This document shows, piece after piece, positions 35,351 through 47,186 of a stretch of DNA of 64,000 bases. The first letter of the stretch is position 1; every line of letters starts with the position of its first letter. This DNA comes from Arbacia lixula (Eukaryota; Echinodermata; Echinoidea; Arbacioida; Arbaciidae). The position numbers and the translations under genes were made by a program. The notes beneath the pieces are model-generated. The model was given only the letters and a program-made list of their open reading frames with translations. It had not been told where the DNA came from and did not search any database. The stretch spans positions 13,211,427-13,275,426 of the forward strand of contig OZ022593.1 of NCBI GenBank assembly GCA_963669155.1. The letters are read 5' to 3'.

Positions 35351-37656
35351 AAGGGCGACCGCCGCCTCATGGAAATTCAAGACATTCAGGTGTTTCAAGC
35401 AATACGCTGTATTTCTAATTAGACAGTGCCTTTCTCTGAATAACAAAAGAAAATCTGGCGTGAGAAATATGTCAACCATTCAGCCTTCGCTGGGAGTTCA
35501 TATCTGATCTTATTATACACACTGGAAATTTGGTTGGGGCTGAGCGAAGGGAAATTTTGATAAATTTGTTGAAAGAATTTGGTCCGTAACATTTTCGGGC
35601 ATCTCCGCACATGAAATCGACGTTGTTTCCATGGAAGGTGAAACACTCATTACAAAATTTACAAGATATTTGTATTGAAATATGATTGCCCAATGTGCGA
35701 TATGGAGGCATTTCTCTGACATGTTTTCGACAGTATTCTCGATTTATATAAAAAAAAAGCAACAATATAATCTGAAATTCACAGAATCCCATCATTATAC
35801 GATTTTCTACTATAGCACATGCACTTCAGTACATGAAGTGGTTCTGAAATCTTCTGCGCATACAGAATATATATTCTTCAAAATGCATCCTACATTTGTC
35901 TTGCTTGTTTGGAGGCGGATCTCCCTTGATCAAAGTGTCAAATACGTTAAATATTCGATTGTGATATCAATGCACGCGACTGCTGTAGGAATGAATTACA
36001 CTTCGTGTTGACTCCATTCCTTGCACCTCTCTGATTAAAATTTAACCCTTACATTATGAACAAGCACAATAATGTCAAGCAAATCAGGGAATATAATGAA
36101 AATACACAACAAAGCGGAACGGATTTTCTCACGCGGGTAATTGCTTGCAAACGATACTCTTTTCGCTTACCATGGTTACGTGTTAAGGTAAGATTCTCGT
36201 GCACTGGCTGGCAATGCGTTCCTGATTGTCGCCTTGTGCTTACTTTAGCTAAGCGCGGGAAACGAGGACAGCTCTGGAACGTGTCGTGCGAGGAAAATTT
36301 TCGATTTCGCAATTTACTACAAAACATCACCGTGAGCGGCACAATCAGTCTTTCAGCCAGAATAATTAACCTGTGCAATTCCGGTCTTGTAGTCCGGTGC
36401 ATGGTGCTTTGCGTCGGTGCAAGAACCCTCTTTTAGTCAAGAAAGTTCTCAGTTGCTTTTTAATAATATTCTAAAACACCTCATACGAACCCTTCATCTT
36501 AAAGTATAGTACCAAATAAAGGCCGAATTTAGGGCGGACGTGGTCTGTATTACTTCTTACCACTCTCTCATATATACGTATACCACTTCTGCCCCTCTCC
36601 CACTACACACCAATATTCCCTCACATGAATCCTTATCTCCATGGCAACGAAATTGAATAAATATATGATGGCGTAGATGTTCCAAATTAGATGTGTATAT
36701 TTTTTACGGAAACACACTTGGTTCTTCGAAAACTAGATAAATGTGAATTTAAGAACATCTTGAGACAAGTAAATGTGAGAGGTCTATTTGATATATGAGG
36801 GAAATTCCACGACAAACTGGACATGACAGTCATCCCGAGACATACGGATATCTCTGAATCGACTAAAAACTTTTAAATATCTTGGGCACATTTGCACCTT
36901 TTAAAACTTCCTACTCCTAACAAAAATTGTAAAATGGAGTGTGTTTTGAAGGGATTAGTAATGTGAGCATGATCGAAATACCGTGTGTTTTCAGCTCAAT
37001 CAGAGTTTAAATGGGTATGGCCATTGATATAGCTGGATTCAGGTGATATGAAGGAATGAAAACAGGAGAGCCTAAAATTCAAATACAAATATTGGCTTCT
37101 ATGAGAGAAACATTCATTTCATCGTGCGATAGCAATCAAGCAGACAATCAAACAAACAATCAAACAAACAAACAATCAAATGAATATTAGTGGCAATGAT
37201 TATGGACCATAATCGTGGTTTAAATATCAAAATTGTTCTGCCGTCATTTCCACGGTCATTTGATTTCAACGATCGTTGTCATCTTGACGTGATTTCTTCG
37301 TGTTATCCTGGAGTAGAACAGGAATTGATCCATGGCTATCATGGTGAATAGCACGATACGAGACATATGTTTTTAGATACTACTACCATGTCTACCACTT
37401 ATCTTTAAACAAACTTGCAATTGCAGTTGGTAGTCTCAAAGCATAATAGCTCGAATAAATGTATAGTACGCTAACAGTGTACAAATAATGCACATGCTTC
37501 AGCGCGTCGGTAGGAATTATGTACACAAGTAACCTCTGCATTGTCCAAATCCACGAGGCGCAGCCGAGTGTGTTCAATATCACTTAAGGACACCGTGGAT
37601 CTAAGAGCTTATTTTTCAGCAGAGCCATACCTAACTTTTATACTTTTTAGTTATAT
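35350..37656. other. Block C receptor 3' flank, no gene recognised
   Basis: Repeat-like sequence shared with block D. The 126-codon frame at 36,056-36,436 is only partly kept at 50,171-50,371 in D and not in A (16,990-17,470), and has no known motif, so it is not called a gene. Confidence 0.5.
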
Positions 37657-38961
37657 TTACTTCACCGCTTCACTTTTGACAAATGTCGCAGAGTGACCTT
37701 TACTTTCGTTTTCATCAAAAAGTGGTGCATTTGTGCGATTCGCAGAAGTGAAGATTCCCTTTACGGCATTACGGAACTGTGGGTAACGTGCGGTGTAGAT
37801 GATGGGATTCGCGCAGGAGTTGCAGAAACCTAGAACGGCTAACGCGCGATTGAGCGGGCTATACAGGTAGGTGTCTGATATGATTCGAAGGTTATAAGCG
37901 AAATAGGCGAGCTGCACTGGGCCCCAGCATACGATGAATATCAGAACAACAAGAAAGAGCATCTGAAGAACGCGCTTTTTAGCTAGAAGGTGGAGCGTGG
38001 TCGGGTTGGATTGCTCCGAGTAGGCGCTCATTATGAAACTCTGGGATTGGACATGGAGAACACGAGCTGACAACGCTTGAAAGATGAGAGTCACAAACAC
38101 TGGTATGAGGAACTGAAGAAAAAATAGGACAACACCTACTAGAAGCTGCGTCGAGTAGGATGGAAACATCACGACGCATCGCGACGTTACTGGTTCTACG
38201 CGCCCGATGAAAAATAAAAAGATTGCTGCCACGAAACTAATCATCCAAATAAGAGCGATGCACGTGTTTACCTTGCGTCGCGTCACCCACCGCTTGAAAT
38301 GTAACGGGTAGGCAATGGCGAGGTATCTCTCGACGGGAATAATGGTGAGTGTCATGATAGATGCGTCGACAGAGACCCACATAAACATGGACGTGAACAC
38401 CACCTTGCAGTACACCTCTCCCAGAATCGTCGACGGGACGCGCTCGGCAGACGGCAGCGGGATCATAAAGATGGATGTCATGCAATCCGCCGCCGCGAGA
38501 GCTCCAATCAGCACATCGCAGGAGCGAGCTTCGTTGCCGCTACGTTGGAGTAGGACCACGATCACGAGCAGGTTTCCCACGATACCAATTGATGCCGTCG
38601 TCATCTGCAGAATCAGCCACCATGACCACTCGACCGGCTGCCATTGCCACGTGCCTGCTATGGACGGGATCGAGCCGGTGCTACCAGCCGGGATTACCCC
38701 GTTGGAAAGCATAAGCGCTGTGGAAATCGCCGGTTCCACATCAGAGAATGCTGATGTCGTTTCTCCAACAAAGATTTTGGTTTCCATATTGCGCAAGTTT
38801 GTTGTAAAACTGTTCATCGTCTGTTCAACGTTGTCAACAGCCGCTGCACCGATAGTCACATCTTGACTCGTTGTCATAGTACTTGGGTTCTGACTATGCG
38901 ATTCGCTCAACAAAATCAAGAGCAACACGCAGAGACAGATCTCTTTAATGCGGATCGCCAT
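37657..38961 (-). CDS. Class A orphan GPCR, GPCR-C
   Basis: 434 residues, colinear with GPCR-B without gaps. Signal peptide, Ser/Thr-rich ectodomain, ERY at the end of helix 3, VCWGP in helix 6 and NSCANPIIY in helix 7 are intact. First extracellular loop reads SAERVPST where A and B have other residues, a feature shared with GPCR-D and suggestive of gene conversion or common descent with D in that part. The tail ends KGHSATFVKSEAVK, the most different of the four. The start at 38,961 lies nine bases after an acceptor at 38,971. Confidence 0.9.
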   Translation of the reverse strand: MAIRIKEICLCVLLLILLSESHSQNPSTMTTSQDVTIGAAAVDNVEQTMNSFTTNLRNMETKIFVGETTSAFSDVEPAISTALMLSNGVIPAGSTGSIPSIAGTWQWQPVEWSWWLILQMTTASIGIVGNLLVIVVLLQRSGNEARSCDVLIGALAAADCMTSIFMIPLPSAERVPSTILGEVYCKVVFTSMFMWVSVDASIMTLTIIPVERYLAIAYPLHFKRWVTRRKVNTCIALIWMISFVAAIFLFFIGRVEPVTSRCVVMFPSYSTQLLVGVVLFFLQFLIPVFVTLIFQALSARVLHVQSQSFIMSAYSEQSNPTTLHLLAKKRVLQMLFLVVLIFIVCWGPVQLAYFAYNLRIISDTYLYSPLNRALAVLGFCNSCANPIIYTARYPQFRNAVKGIFTSANRTNAPLFDENESKGHSATFVKSEAVK

Positions 38962-38970
38962 TGTGTTGAC

Positions 38971-39885
38971 CTTGAAAAAAAGAATAAATACAAACATATT
39001 TTGAAGACTAGGAACAACACATACGGGCTGTGAACTAAAAGCACTTCTTTCGGTACCGTCCGATAATATGTGTTTTTACTACAACATTTCACGCCGATAT
39101 ATGCACCTCATTCATGATAAGTTGTGTGAACAAATAATCAATTTCGTCATCACGTCTGTCGTATGTGTACATCTAAAATAAAGAATCCCATCTGTGAACC
39201 TCACATCGAAGCTTAAGAATGATGAAGTGTCATGATAACGTGCTTGAGCAATATTTGCACCCTTCTTATCATCACTGCAGATGATACCAAAGCAGCTTCA
39301 ACGTGTAGTCTGCTATAACTATGATTACAGAAAATTCGATCGGCTATAGTCTCCAGGGGTGAAACATTTACGGGCTTATGATGCGCATTTATAAAACGAA
39401 ACATTCCAACATATGTATATGATTTGTGCATTCGGTTTTGAAACAAAGAAATTAGTAACAATCACCATGTAGAATTTCAATACATATAATATATCATAAA
39501 ACCCTAATATGTTAATAAGGTTCCTTCTTCAAAATTACGCCAATAACATGTTTCGATTTCAACACAGTGAATAGTGACGTTCAAGTTCTTGCTTTGTTTT
39601 AGTTCTTATTCAAGTTACCTGTGTGTCACTAGTATATAGAAATCCGTTTGTCCTCATGCTCCGTGCATTTTCGCTTTGTTCAACATTTACATGACAAGAA
39701 GCCGGCAAAAATGATTTGAAAGTTATTTTTGTTTCTGTTTCGCAGTTGCACCATTTATTTAACATATCCAACATTATCCAACGATATCTAAGATGTGTGT
39801 TCTCCGTTAACAAAAAAATATATTTGACAAAAACTAATTAGCCCATAGAACTCTGGCTAATGCACTCGAAAATCAGCGTTCTTAC
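38971..39885 (-). other. Predicted 5'UTR intron of GPCR-C
   Basis: Donor CTAAAG|GTAAGA at 39,886/39,885 and acceptor TTTTTTCAAG|G at 38,971/38,970, homologous to the other copies. Confidence 0.7.
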
Positions 39886-40042
39886 CTTTAGCGTGAGTAG
39901 TATAACTGAGGGTCATAAACTCGGCGTCGGAAAATCTACGATAGTTCAGTTATCTCCAGATCTTAAAGATGGCTCAAGATGTACAATGCTACTTGTATTA
40001 GAATTATCTAATCGACTCCTGCTGTAAGTGAAACGAAGCAGA
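39886..40042 (-). other. Predicted non-coding first exon of GPCR-C
   Basis: Ends at the donor 39,886. The 5' edge is estimated from the TATA-like motif. Confidence 0.5.
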
Positions 40043-40068
40043 ATACCAATTTCTTTCACCTGAGAACG

Positions 40069-40138
40069 AATATATAGGCAGATAGTATTGGGTGCATTAG
40101 TGCAATGAGCAAAATGCGCATGCGTAAATATTCATATC
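40069..40138 (-). promoter_or_regulatory. GPCR-C core promoter candidate
   Basis: TGAATATTTACGCATGCGCA (complement of 40,115-40,134) followed by CTATATATTCG (40,068-40,078) on the minus strand, as in block B. Confidence 0.6.
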
Positions 40139-40155
40139 ATTAAATGGTACCTGAT

Positions 40156-40456
40156 TTTAAAGGGAATATACTGTACTGGGAAGACAAAAATGCCTTAAAA
40201 AGGTGATCGTGATCAATCTTCTTGCCAATGGTTGTAAATTAATGTATTGTTCATTTCATAAACTCCACATGCCGAACATGTTGAGGATTGGTGATTTCAT
40301 CACTAATTACTCGAAATGTGGATCATTTGAGGGCAAATAACTTTCAGCAAGTTTCTCAAATGAACAGTACATCAATTTAGACCATTGGCAAGAAGATTGC
40401 TCACGATTAACTTTTGAAGGCATTTTTGTCTTCCCAGTATAGTATATTCTCTTTAA
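40156..40456. mobile_element. Foldback MITE, family F4, upstream of the GPCR-C promoter
   Basis: Orthologous by position to 31,085-31,394: same ends, same insertion point next to the promoter, with small internal deletions. Confidence 0.8.
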
Positions 40457-41056
40457 AGTGAGTTTCATTCCTTATGACAATACGTAGGATAGGTCATAAC
40501 ATTTCAAATTGTGTGGAAATTTGTTCCTAAGTTTTGTCGCAATCGCTATTGCTGTGTTTGTGACGTGGGTGACTTTCAGCGAAAAGTAGATATCAAAATA
40601 CATGTAAATTATTATTGCAAAGGAATTCCAATCATCTAAACAGTACGCTGATCTCTGAATAGACTCCGTACGAAAGTATAAGAAATACTTTGTGACAATG
40701 AGAAGTTCGTAACTCGAGTTAAAATATTGCAGTATTGTATCCTCATCTTAGATATTGATCATCATAAAAACAGACGAGTATGATTTTTAAAGGACTTGAA
40801 AGCAGGAGAAACGATATCCTAACCTTTCAAAAGATACCGGATGAGAATGAACATGTAATCTTGGCCCTAACCTCTTTCAGTAACACTCAATGGAAGTTGT
40901 TTTCTTCCTAAGTAATAATCTTCTTGAACGTATAACTAGAAAAGATGGGAAAAGAAATGGGGACTTACTCGGGAAATACAAAGAAATAGGTACCGTCAAC
41001 ATAGAGAATGGACAACGATGGAAATAGAGATAAAGCGAGAAAATAAACGAAAGAGA

Positions 41057-41078
41057 GGGAGAGAGAGAGAGAGACAGC

Positions 41079-41131
<53 letters not shown>
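41057..41131. repeat. (GA)n microsatellite
   Basis: About 75 bp, interrupted by ACAGC and AT steps; homologous to 32,031-32,073. Confidence 0.9.
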
Positions 41132-41136
<5 letters not shown>

Positions 41137-41909
41137 AAAAAAACTGAGGCACGTAGAAAATGGGGAGAGTAAGAGATGTCAACCAAATAGAATTATGTTC
41201 TGATTTTTCTTAAATCACTTTCAAGTGGCTTCATAATAGGAGATCCTACGATCAATATGAATCCAAACATTAGAAGAAAGGTTAAGACTTTATCGATTAG
41301 ATAATGGTTCCAATTGTCATGAATCTTTTGGTGAAGAAAGAAAAGAAGTCGATACTTCTTATACAACCATGTCTCAGTAAATGAAATATACTCTTGCAAT
41401 ATCATAAATTTGCGCATATTTCTTGATTTCCAGCCATTTCCATTTTGGCGGACTAAGGCGATACTATAAATAATGTTTGGAGGTGAACATGGAGGTGAAC
41501 TAATAACAGCTATTTTTGTTTTCATGAAGGTAATATAGAGCGTCGCGTTTATCAAAATATGATATTGAAGTATAAACACAATATGAAAACATAATTGTAT
41601 TTAAATGTTCTTTCATTGTTTCCATGCTGAGAGTGTATTAATAACAACTGATTACAAAACAAATACAATTTTGTGGTTGTATTATTTTAGGCTATTTGAC
41701 CCACTTATGGGATAAAGAAAATAAAAGAAAGAGTAAAAAAAGAGAGATAATTGTATTTTTTCAATCATATTTAGCTTCAGTTTCAATGTTAAAACGAAAA
41801 ATAAATTAGATGAAATGAAACTAGAAAAAGGGGTTGGTGATAAGACTTTCAACTAGTCACAAAGTGCTTAGACATAAAAGGAAGAAAGAACAGGATAAAA
41901 TTGGATAAA

Positions 41910-42150
41910 ATAGTATGTAGACGGATGCAATCTGCACATCACGGGAGACCCATGCCTTCGGTAGAACCTCGATAATAGAGTATAGAATCCATGAGGTGAA
42001 GAAGGAACCTGTGATAGAGGTTAATAGAATCAGGTTCTTCTTGCTTTGAAATGCAGCTGATTGAGGATTGGGTTCAGCGATTAGCGGATAGGGGTTGGGG
42101 CTCTTAAATGTGCTAATGGTTCTTAATTGCTACCGTTCGGGCGTGTCTCA
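41910..42150 (-). pseudogene. GPCR-1 fragment in block C
   Basis: Matches GPCR-1 at GTGAAGAAGGAACCTGTGAT, AGAGGTTAATAGAATCAGGT and TCTTCTTGCTTTG. Same boundaries as the block B fragment but with an internal deletion near its 3' end (plus-strand right side). Non-coding. Confidence 0.8.
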
Positions 42151-42788
42151 TTACAGAGATTCAATGAGAAGGCTTAACAAGAATCAACACTAAGTCAACG
42201 CATTAAATGTGTTGACTTAGTGTTGGTTGTTGTTAAGCTTTCATATCGATGGTCAAGAAATTCTCTTGACTACCTTTCTTAGTCAAGAATCTTACGAAAC
42301 TAGACACGTGGACTGGAATTATGCGGGTGTGTGTTTACGTGCGTTATGTTTGTGTGTGTGTATGTTAATAAGAGAGAGGTAGAGAGAGAGAGGGAGAGCG
42401 AGGGAGAGAGAGGGGGGAAATGAACAAGAAGGAGGGAAAGAAGGAATAGCAGCTAGGAACACATTAGAACTACACTAGGCTTTAACAAAAATGTTCAAAC
42501 ATTTGAAAAATAGTTAATAATAAGATACAACTTTTATCAGACTGGCATTTGCACATCAAAACGTCAAGTGGTATCACTTTTTTTGAGAAGCAAGGTTTGT
42601 GATATTTCATCGATTACTTTTCTTAAATTAATCATCTAAATATTTGATTAGATTTTCAATTTCGAACAAAATTGGAGCTATACATTTATGTGTATCACGT
42701 AATTAATTCAGAACACAACAATGGCCATTGTGCATTACGTAACAACTTCTCTTCTGCCAGATGCATCATGCATTATTAATGAAACAAT

Positions 42789-42925
42789 AGTGCCATTCTC
42801 ATTGGGCTTAAAATCGAGAAGTTAGAAATATCTCGAAGTTAGGTTGAAAGTTGCCTAGCAACCATACCAACCGCCGAATGGTCCTATTGTCCCGCCTGTC
42901 CCCTAACTTCGAGATTTTTCTAATC
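42789..42925. mobile_element. F3 MITE left part in block C
   Basis: AGTGCCATTCTCATTGGGCT to CTAACTTCGAGATTTTTCT. A right-end-like sequence, CCCAATGAAAATGGCACTT, appears only at 43,795-43,813, so about 0.86 kb separates the two halves. Confidence 0.55.
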
Positions 42926-44634
42926 TCATTTCAGTCACCTATCTTCACACAGAAACAAAGGCAAACAACATTGTTTCTTATATTTATAATCGATTTGTTT
43001 AATAACGGGTTTACACTTGGGAGAGTGTGGTCACCGACACCTCTACAACAAATCATTCTCAACAAAAAATAATGACACCTTGAAGACATACAAAATAACA
43101 GCTGGCATCTTCAGCGTGCTCTAGCTGGCATACTGACATGAATAACTGAGTCTAGTCATAGTCATTCTGAAGAACATTACTCTCATGTATACACGTGTAA
43201 TTCTTGCGTATTCAAGAAACACCGACATTGAAGGCTTTAGTCGCATGTCAAATGCACTGACTGATCACGTGTGAATTCCTTTGTAATTAGAATTGTGATA
43301 CGATAACCAGAATAATATTGATTTAATGATTTTTTTTTTTTGAAGTTACCATTCAATCTTGGTAAATAAACGATTTTGCTTGCATAAACAAGCAGAATCC
43401 CGGACCTTGAGATAGGCGAAAACAGAGCTAAACCTATCAAGGAAAATTCTCTGAAATTCCTATCTGACCCCGTTAAGGTGATCGAGCGGACCAAGAAAGT
43501 AGCTCCAAGGTCAACCTACAACGTATACTAACCCCGTCATCTGAACGGAAAATAACTGTTTGACACCATAACAAAAAGAGTTTATAAACCTCTGTGATCA
43601 TAAGAAGGTTGCAGGGAAGAAAAAATATGCTAGTGTTCTGTATGGTGTGGTGACCGCGAATGAAAACTAACCCGCAAGCTCCCTTCCAGCTCGCGTAGCA
43701 ACAATTACTTGTTGCGTAATCACATGCAAATCAACATTCCACCTCAAATGAGATAACAATTCTCTTTCTATACAATGCTAAGAGAATTTTACATTCCCAA
43801 TGAAAATGGCACTTATGATGGCAGTTGCTAATGGATTGACAGGTCTCAAGTGTGACACAGAATGGCCACTATTGTATTCTGAAATAAGTTTCTGATGCAC
43901 ACAAATGTTTAGGTCCAAATTTGTTAAAAATTGAAAATGTAATTAAATATTCAAAATTGATTGATAAGAAGGCTTAACATATAATGGTCAATAATTTGTT
44001 CAGAATGTATTATCTGATAAGTCTACCTGTCATGAACCCGGCCGGAACGTGAAGATAATTTTGATGAAAGCACTAGTTAAAACCTCAAATCTGAAACAAT
44101 ACCATTTCATATAAAACACAACCCAAACGACCATTCACTAGGAAATCCAGAGCCTAAATGAATTGATAAAAAAGCTTAACTGACATGACAAAACCTCAGA
44201 CTTCGTCATTACTTGACTAAATTTCTTTTTAGAGTGTGAGTCAAGAATCTAACGAAGCTATGGGAATTTGGACGGAAATTGTAGAAGTGTGTGTTTACGT
44301 GTTTGTGTGTTTGTGTGTGTGGCTAGGAGGAAGATTAAAACAGGAGAAAAGGAGGGATACACCTGCAAAGGACAATCAATGTGTGTGTATGTGTGTGTAT
44401 GTGTGTGTGTGTGTGTTTGAGAGAGAGAGAGAGAGAGTTTGCGCATGTGTGTGTGCCTGCGTCTGTGTATTAATGGGAAATTACAAAAGGAGAAAGTGAG
44501 GGATACACCGAAAAAAACCGTACTCAAAATATGGTTTATATCATAAAATACATATATCACACAATCTAGCGATCAATATAATCGTTCGCGGTGTCTTTTC
44601 TCTCCTGCAACTTACTTTCTTTCAGCACCCTTAA

Positions 44635-44670
<36 letters not shown>

Positions 44671-45110
44671 TTCTCTCTCTCTCTCTCTCATCCTATTTAA
44701 AAAAAAATGTGTGCACCTATGTTGACATATTGAGAGCATTACCTTCAAGTCCAAGATCGTAAATAGACTACTCAAACGACTTTCAGCTGACAAGGCGACA
44801 GGACCAGATGACATTCCTTCCAGGGTCCTGAAGATATGTAGTGCAGAACTTGCAAATCCTATGTGCAGACAAGGGTGAGGAAGTAAGTGTGGAGGCCTTG
44901 GACATAACGTGAGCTTTCGACAACGGACTTCTTACCAAACTAATGTCCAAATTCGTCCAAGGAAAGCTGTTATTGTGGTTACAGAGCTACCTTTCTGATA
45001 GATCATGAAAGGTTACAATACCAGGCCAAACCTCAGCAGCTTCCTCCATCAATGTCTCTGTCCCCCAAGGCTCAATCCTCAGACCACTCTTGTTCACGAT
45101 CTTTATTATC
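42910..45110. other. Extra 2.2 kb present only in block C
   Basis: Absent from the B/C junction and not seen in A or D. It contains an inverted copy of array sequence (43,855-43,965 is the complement of about 42,640-42,745), a second copy of the AAGAATCTAACGAAGCTA unit (44,155-44,330, compare 33,210-33,290), GT and GA tracts (44,380-44,436), a CT tract (44,634-44,689) and a reverse transcriptase fragment. No host gene is recognised. Confidence 0.6.
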
Positions 45111-45115
45111 TCTAC
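44735..45115 (+). pseudogene. Non-LTR retrotransposon reverse transcriptase fragment
   Basis: The reading passes from SKIVNRLLKRLSADKATGPD to DIPSRVLKICSAELANP, then, after a deletion and stop, KLLLWLQSYLSD and SVPQGSILRPLLFTIFI. These are conserved RT blocks of jockey/CR1-type LINEs (KA.GPD.IP...LK and S.PQGS.L.PLLF). The segment between them and the catalytic YADD box are missing, so it is inactive. Confidence 0.75.
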
Positions 45116-47183
45116 TTTTTCCATAAAATGGCTTTTTTTTTGTTCTGTTATGAAGGGGTACATTCTTTTCATAGGGAACTATGTGTAAAAAGACGTGTCT
45201 AAATATGTATCAAACGCACAGGTGAAATGGAAAATATAAATTTTTTTTTAGAAAATTGACATTTTCTGAGAAATATTGTTCACAACATATGGAAGAGCAC
45301 CTAGAACGTGACTTCCAAAATGAACACTTTAAAAACTAATATCTTTCTTTTTCCTTTGACCGAAATGCGTCAAATCTTAACTTATGTTTCTTTCATGTAT
45401 CCCCTTTTATTGAAACCAAATTAATTTCCGGATGAATTATCCTTTAAACTATTTTGGCATAATAGTGTCCTCAATCTGTAATATACAGGGTTACGATTGA
45501 AATGACTTACAAGTCAAACTACGAACAATCGCAAGTCTTTATATGATTGCGCCCTGACTGAGTAGGGAGATGGGAAGGTCGTAGATCGCTTATGGCTTTT
45601 TTGGGCCTCCGTCAGATGGAATAAATTCAATCCACTCCTTCTTATTGCTCACCCTCATCCTCATCCTGAGATAGAAGCATGCATACCCCAACCAATCAGG
45701 GTCAACATGACAATAGAAGCCCTTGCTGGCCAGTGCTCCACCATTATTAGGGAGTTTAAGATTTCTCATCCACGACGCGGAATCTTCCGAGTTGGGCAAA
45801 TCAGCCTGAATGCGCATGCGCGAGGTAGTCCATTTCCCCCCCCCCCCCCCCCCATCGCTTACATTTCACAATTGCTCGCATGATTCGCCGTGTGGCAAAT
45901 GATGGCGCTCTTTTACTTTAACTGCTCTGTCAAGTTGTGGCTCATCGCAACGTAAACAAAACAAAAAAATCTGAAGCACGATTATGCATCATGATCCATG
46001 ACGTGGAATGAGAAGGAGAACGCGGCGCAAGGGGTGAGAAGATTCCGCGTTATGGGCGTTAGGGTTGTGAAATCTAAAGCTCCCTATCAATAACGGTTAC
46101 AGAAAAACGCTTCCCTCCTCATGCTATAATTGAACTTTACCCTTAGATAATAAACAAGCACAATGAATGTCAATCAAATCAGGGAATCAGGACGATGCTC
46201 TTTAGGGTTACCATGGTTACGTTCCAAGCTAAGATTTTTGGAAGGCAGCCCTGAAACGTGTCGCAAAAGGAAAATTCTCGATATCATAAAGTACTATAAA
46301 ACAACTATAAAACAACTGCGGATGCGCGATATAGTCCATCCCCCGTCACCTATCATTTCACAACCGTTCTCAGATAATTTTACGTCTTCGCATGATTCGT
46401 GGCGTGGCAAATGGTGGCGCTCTTTTACTTTAATTGCTCTGTCAAGTTGCAAAATTTTAATCATGATTCATGACGTGGAATGAGCAGGAGAACGCAACGT
46501 CATGGGTGAGAAGAATCCGCGTCAAGGGCGACCGCCGCCTCATGGAAATTCAAGACATTCAGGTGTTTCAAGCAATACGCTGTATTTCTAATTAGACAGT
46601 GCTTTCCTCTGAATAACAAAAGAAAATCTTGCTTGAGAAATATGTTAACCATTCAGCCTTCGCTGGGAGTTCATATCTGATCTTATTAAACACACTGGAA
46701 ATTTCGTTGGTTGGGGCTGAGCGAAGGGAAATTTCGATAAATTTGTTGAAAGAATTTGGTCCGTAACATCTCCGCACATGAAATCGACGTTGTTTCCATG
46801 GAAGGTGAAACACTCATTACAAAATTTGCAAGATATTTGTATGGAAATATGATTGCCCAATGTGCGATATGGAGGCATTTCTCTGACATGTTTTCGACAG
46901 TATTCTTGATTTGTCAAAAAAAAGAAGCAACAATATAATCTGAAATTCCCAGAATCCCATCATTATACGATTTTCTACTATAGCACATGCACTTCATGAA
47001 GTGGTTCTGAAATCATCTGTGCATACAGAATATATTTTCTTCAACATGCATCCTACATTTGTCTTGCTTGTTTGGCGGCGGATCGCCCTTGATCAAAGTG
47101 TCAAACGCGTAAAATATTCGATTGTGATATCAATGCACGCGACTGCTGTAGGAATAAATTACACTTCGTGTTGACTCCATTCC

Positions 47184-47186
47184 TTA
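47184..47186. repeat. TTA target site duplication (left)
   Basis: TTA before the left inverted end; repeated at 49,957-49,959. Three-base TWA duplications are typical of PIF/Harbinger insertions. Confidence 0.85.

Larger units (their letters stand above)
33880..45110. repeat. Tandem block C of the receptor array
   Basis: It starts with AAAATGGCTTTTTTTTTTGT and ATGAAGGGGTACA (as at 45,122 in D), passes through the 34.2-36.8 kb unit, GPCR-C, promoter, F4 MITE, GA tract and GPCR-1 piece, and ends with an extra 2.2 kb. The 37,657-42,910 part is a near duplicate of block B. Confidence 0.8.

Noticed and set aside
36056-36436. 126-codon open frame, partly repeated at 50,171-50,371
   Set aside because: It lies in array repeat sequence, is broken in blocks A and D and has no domain or splice support.
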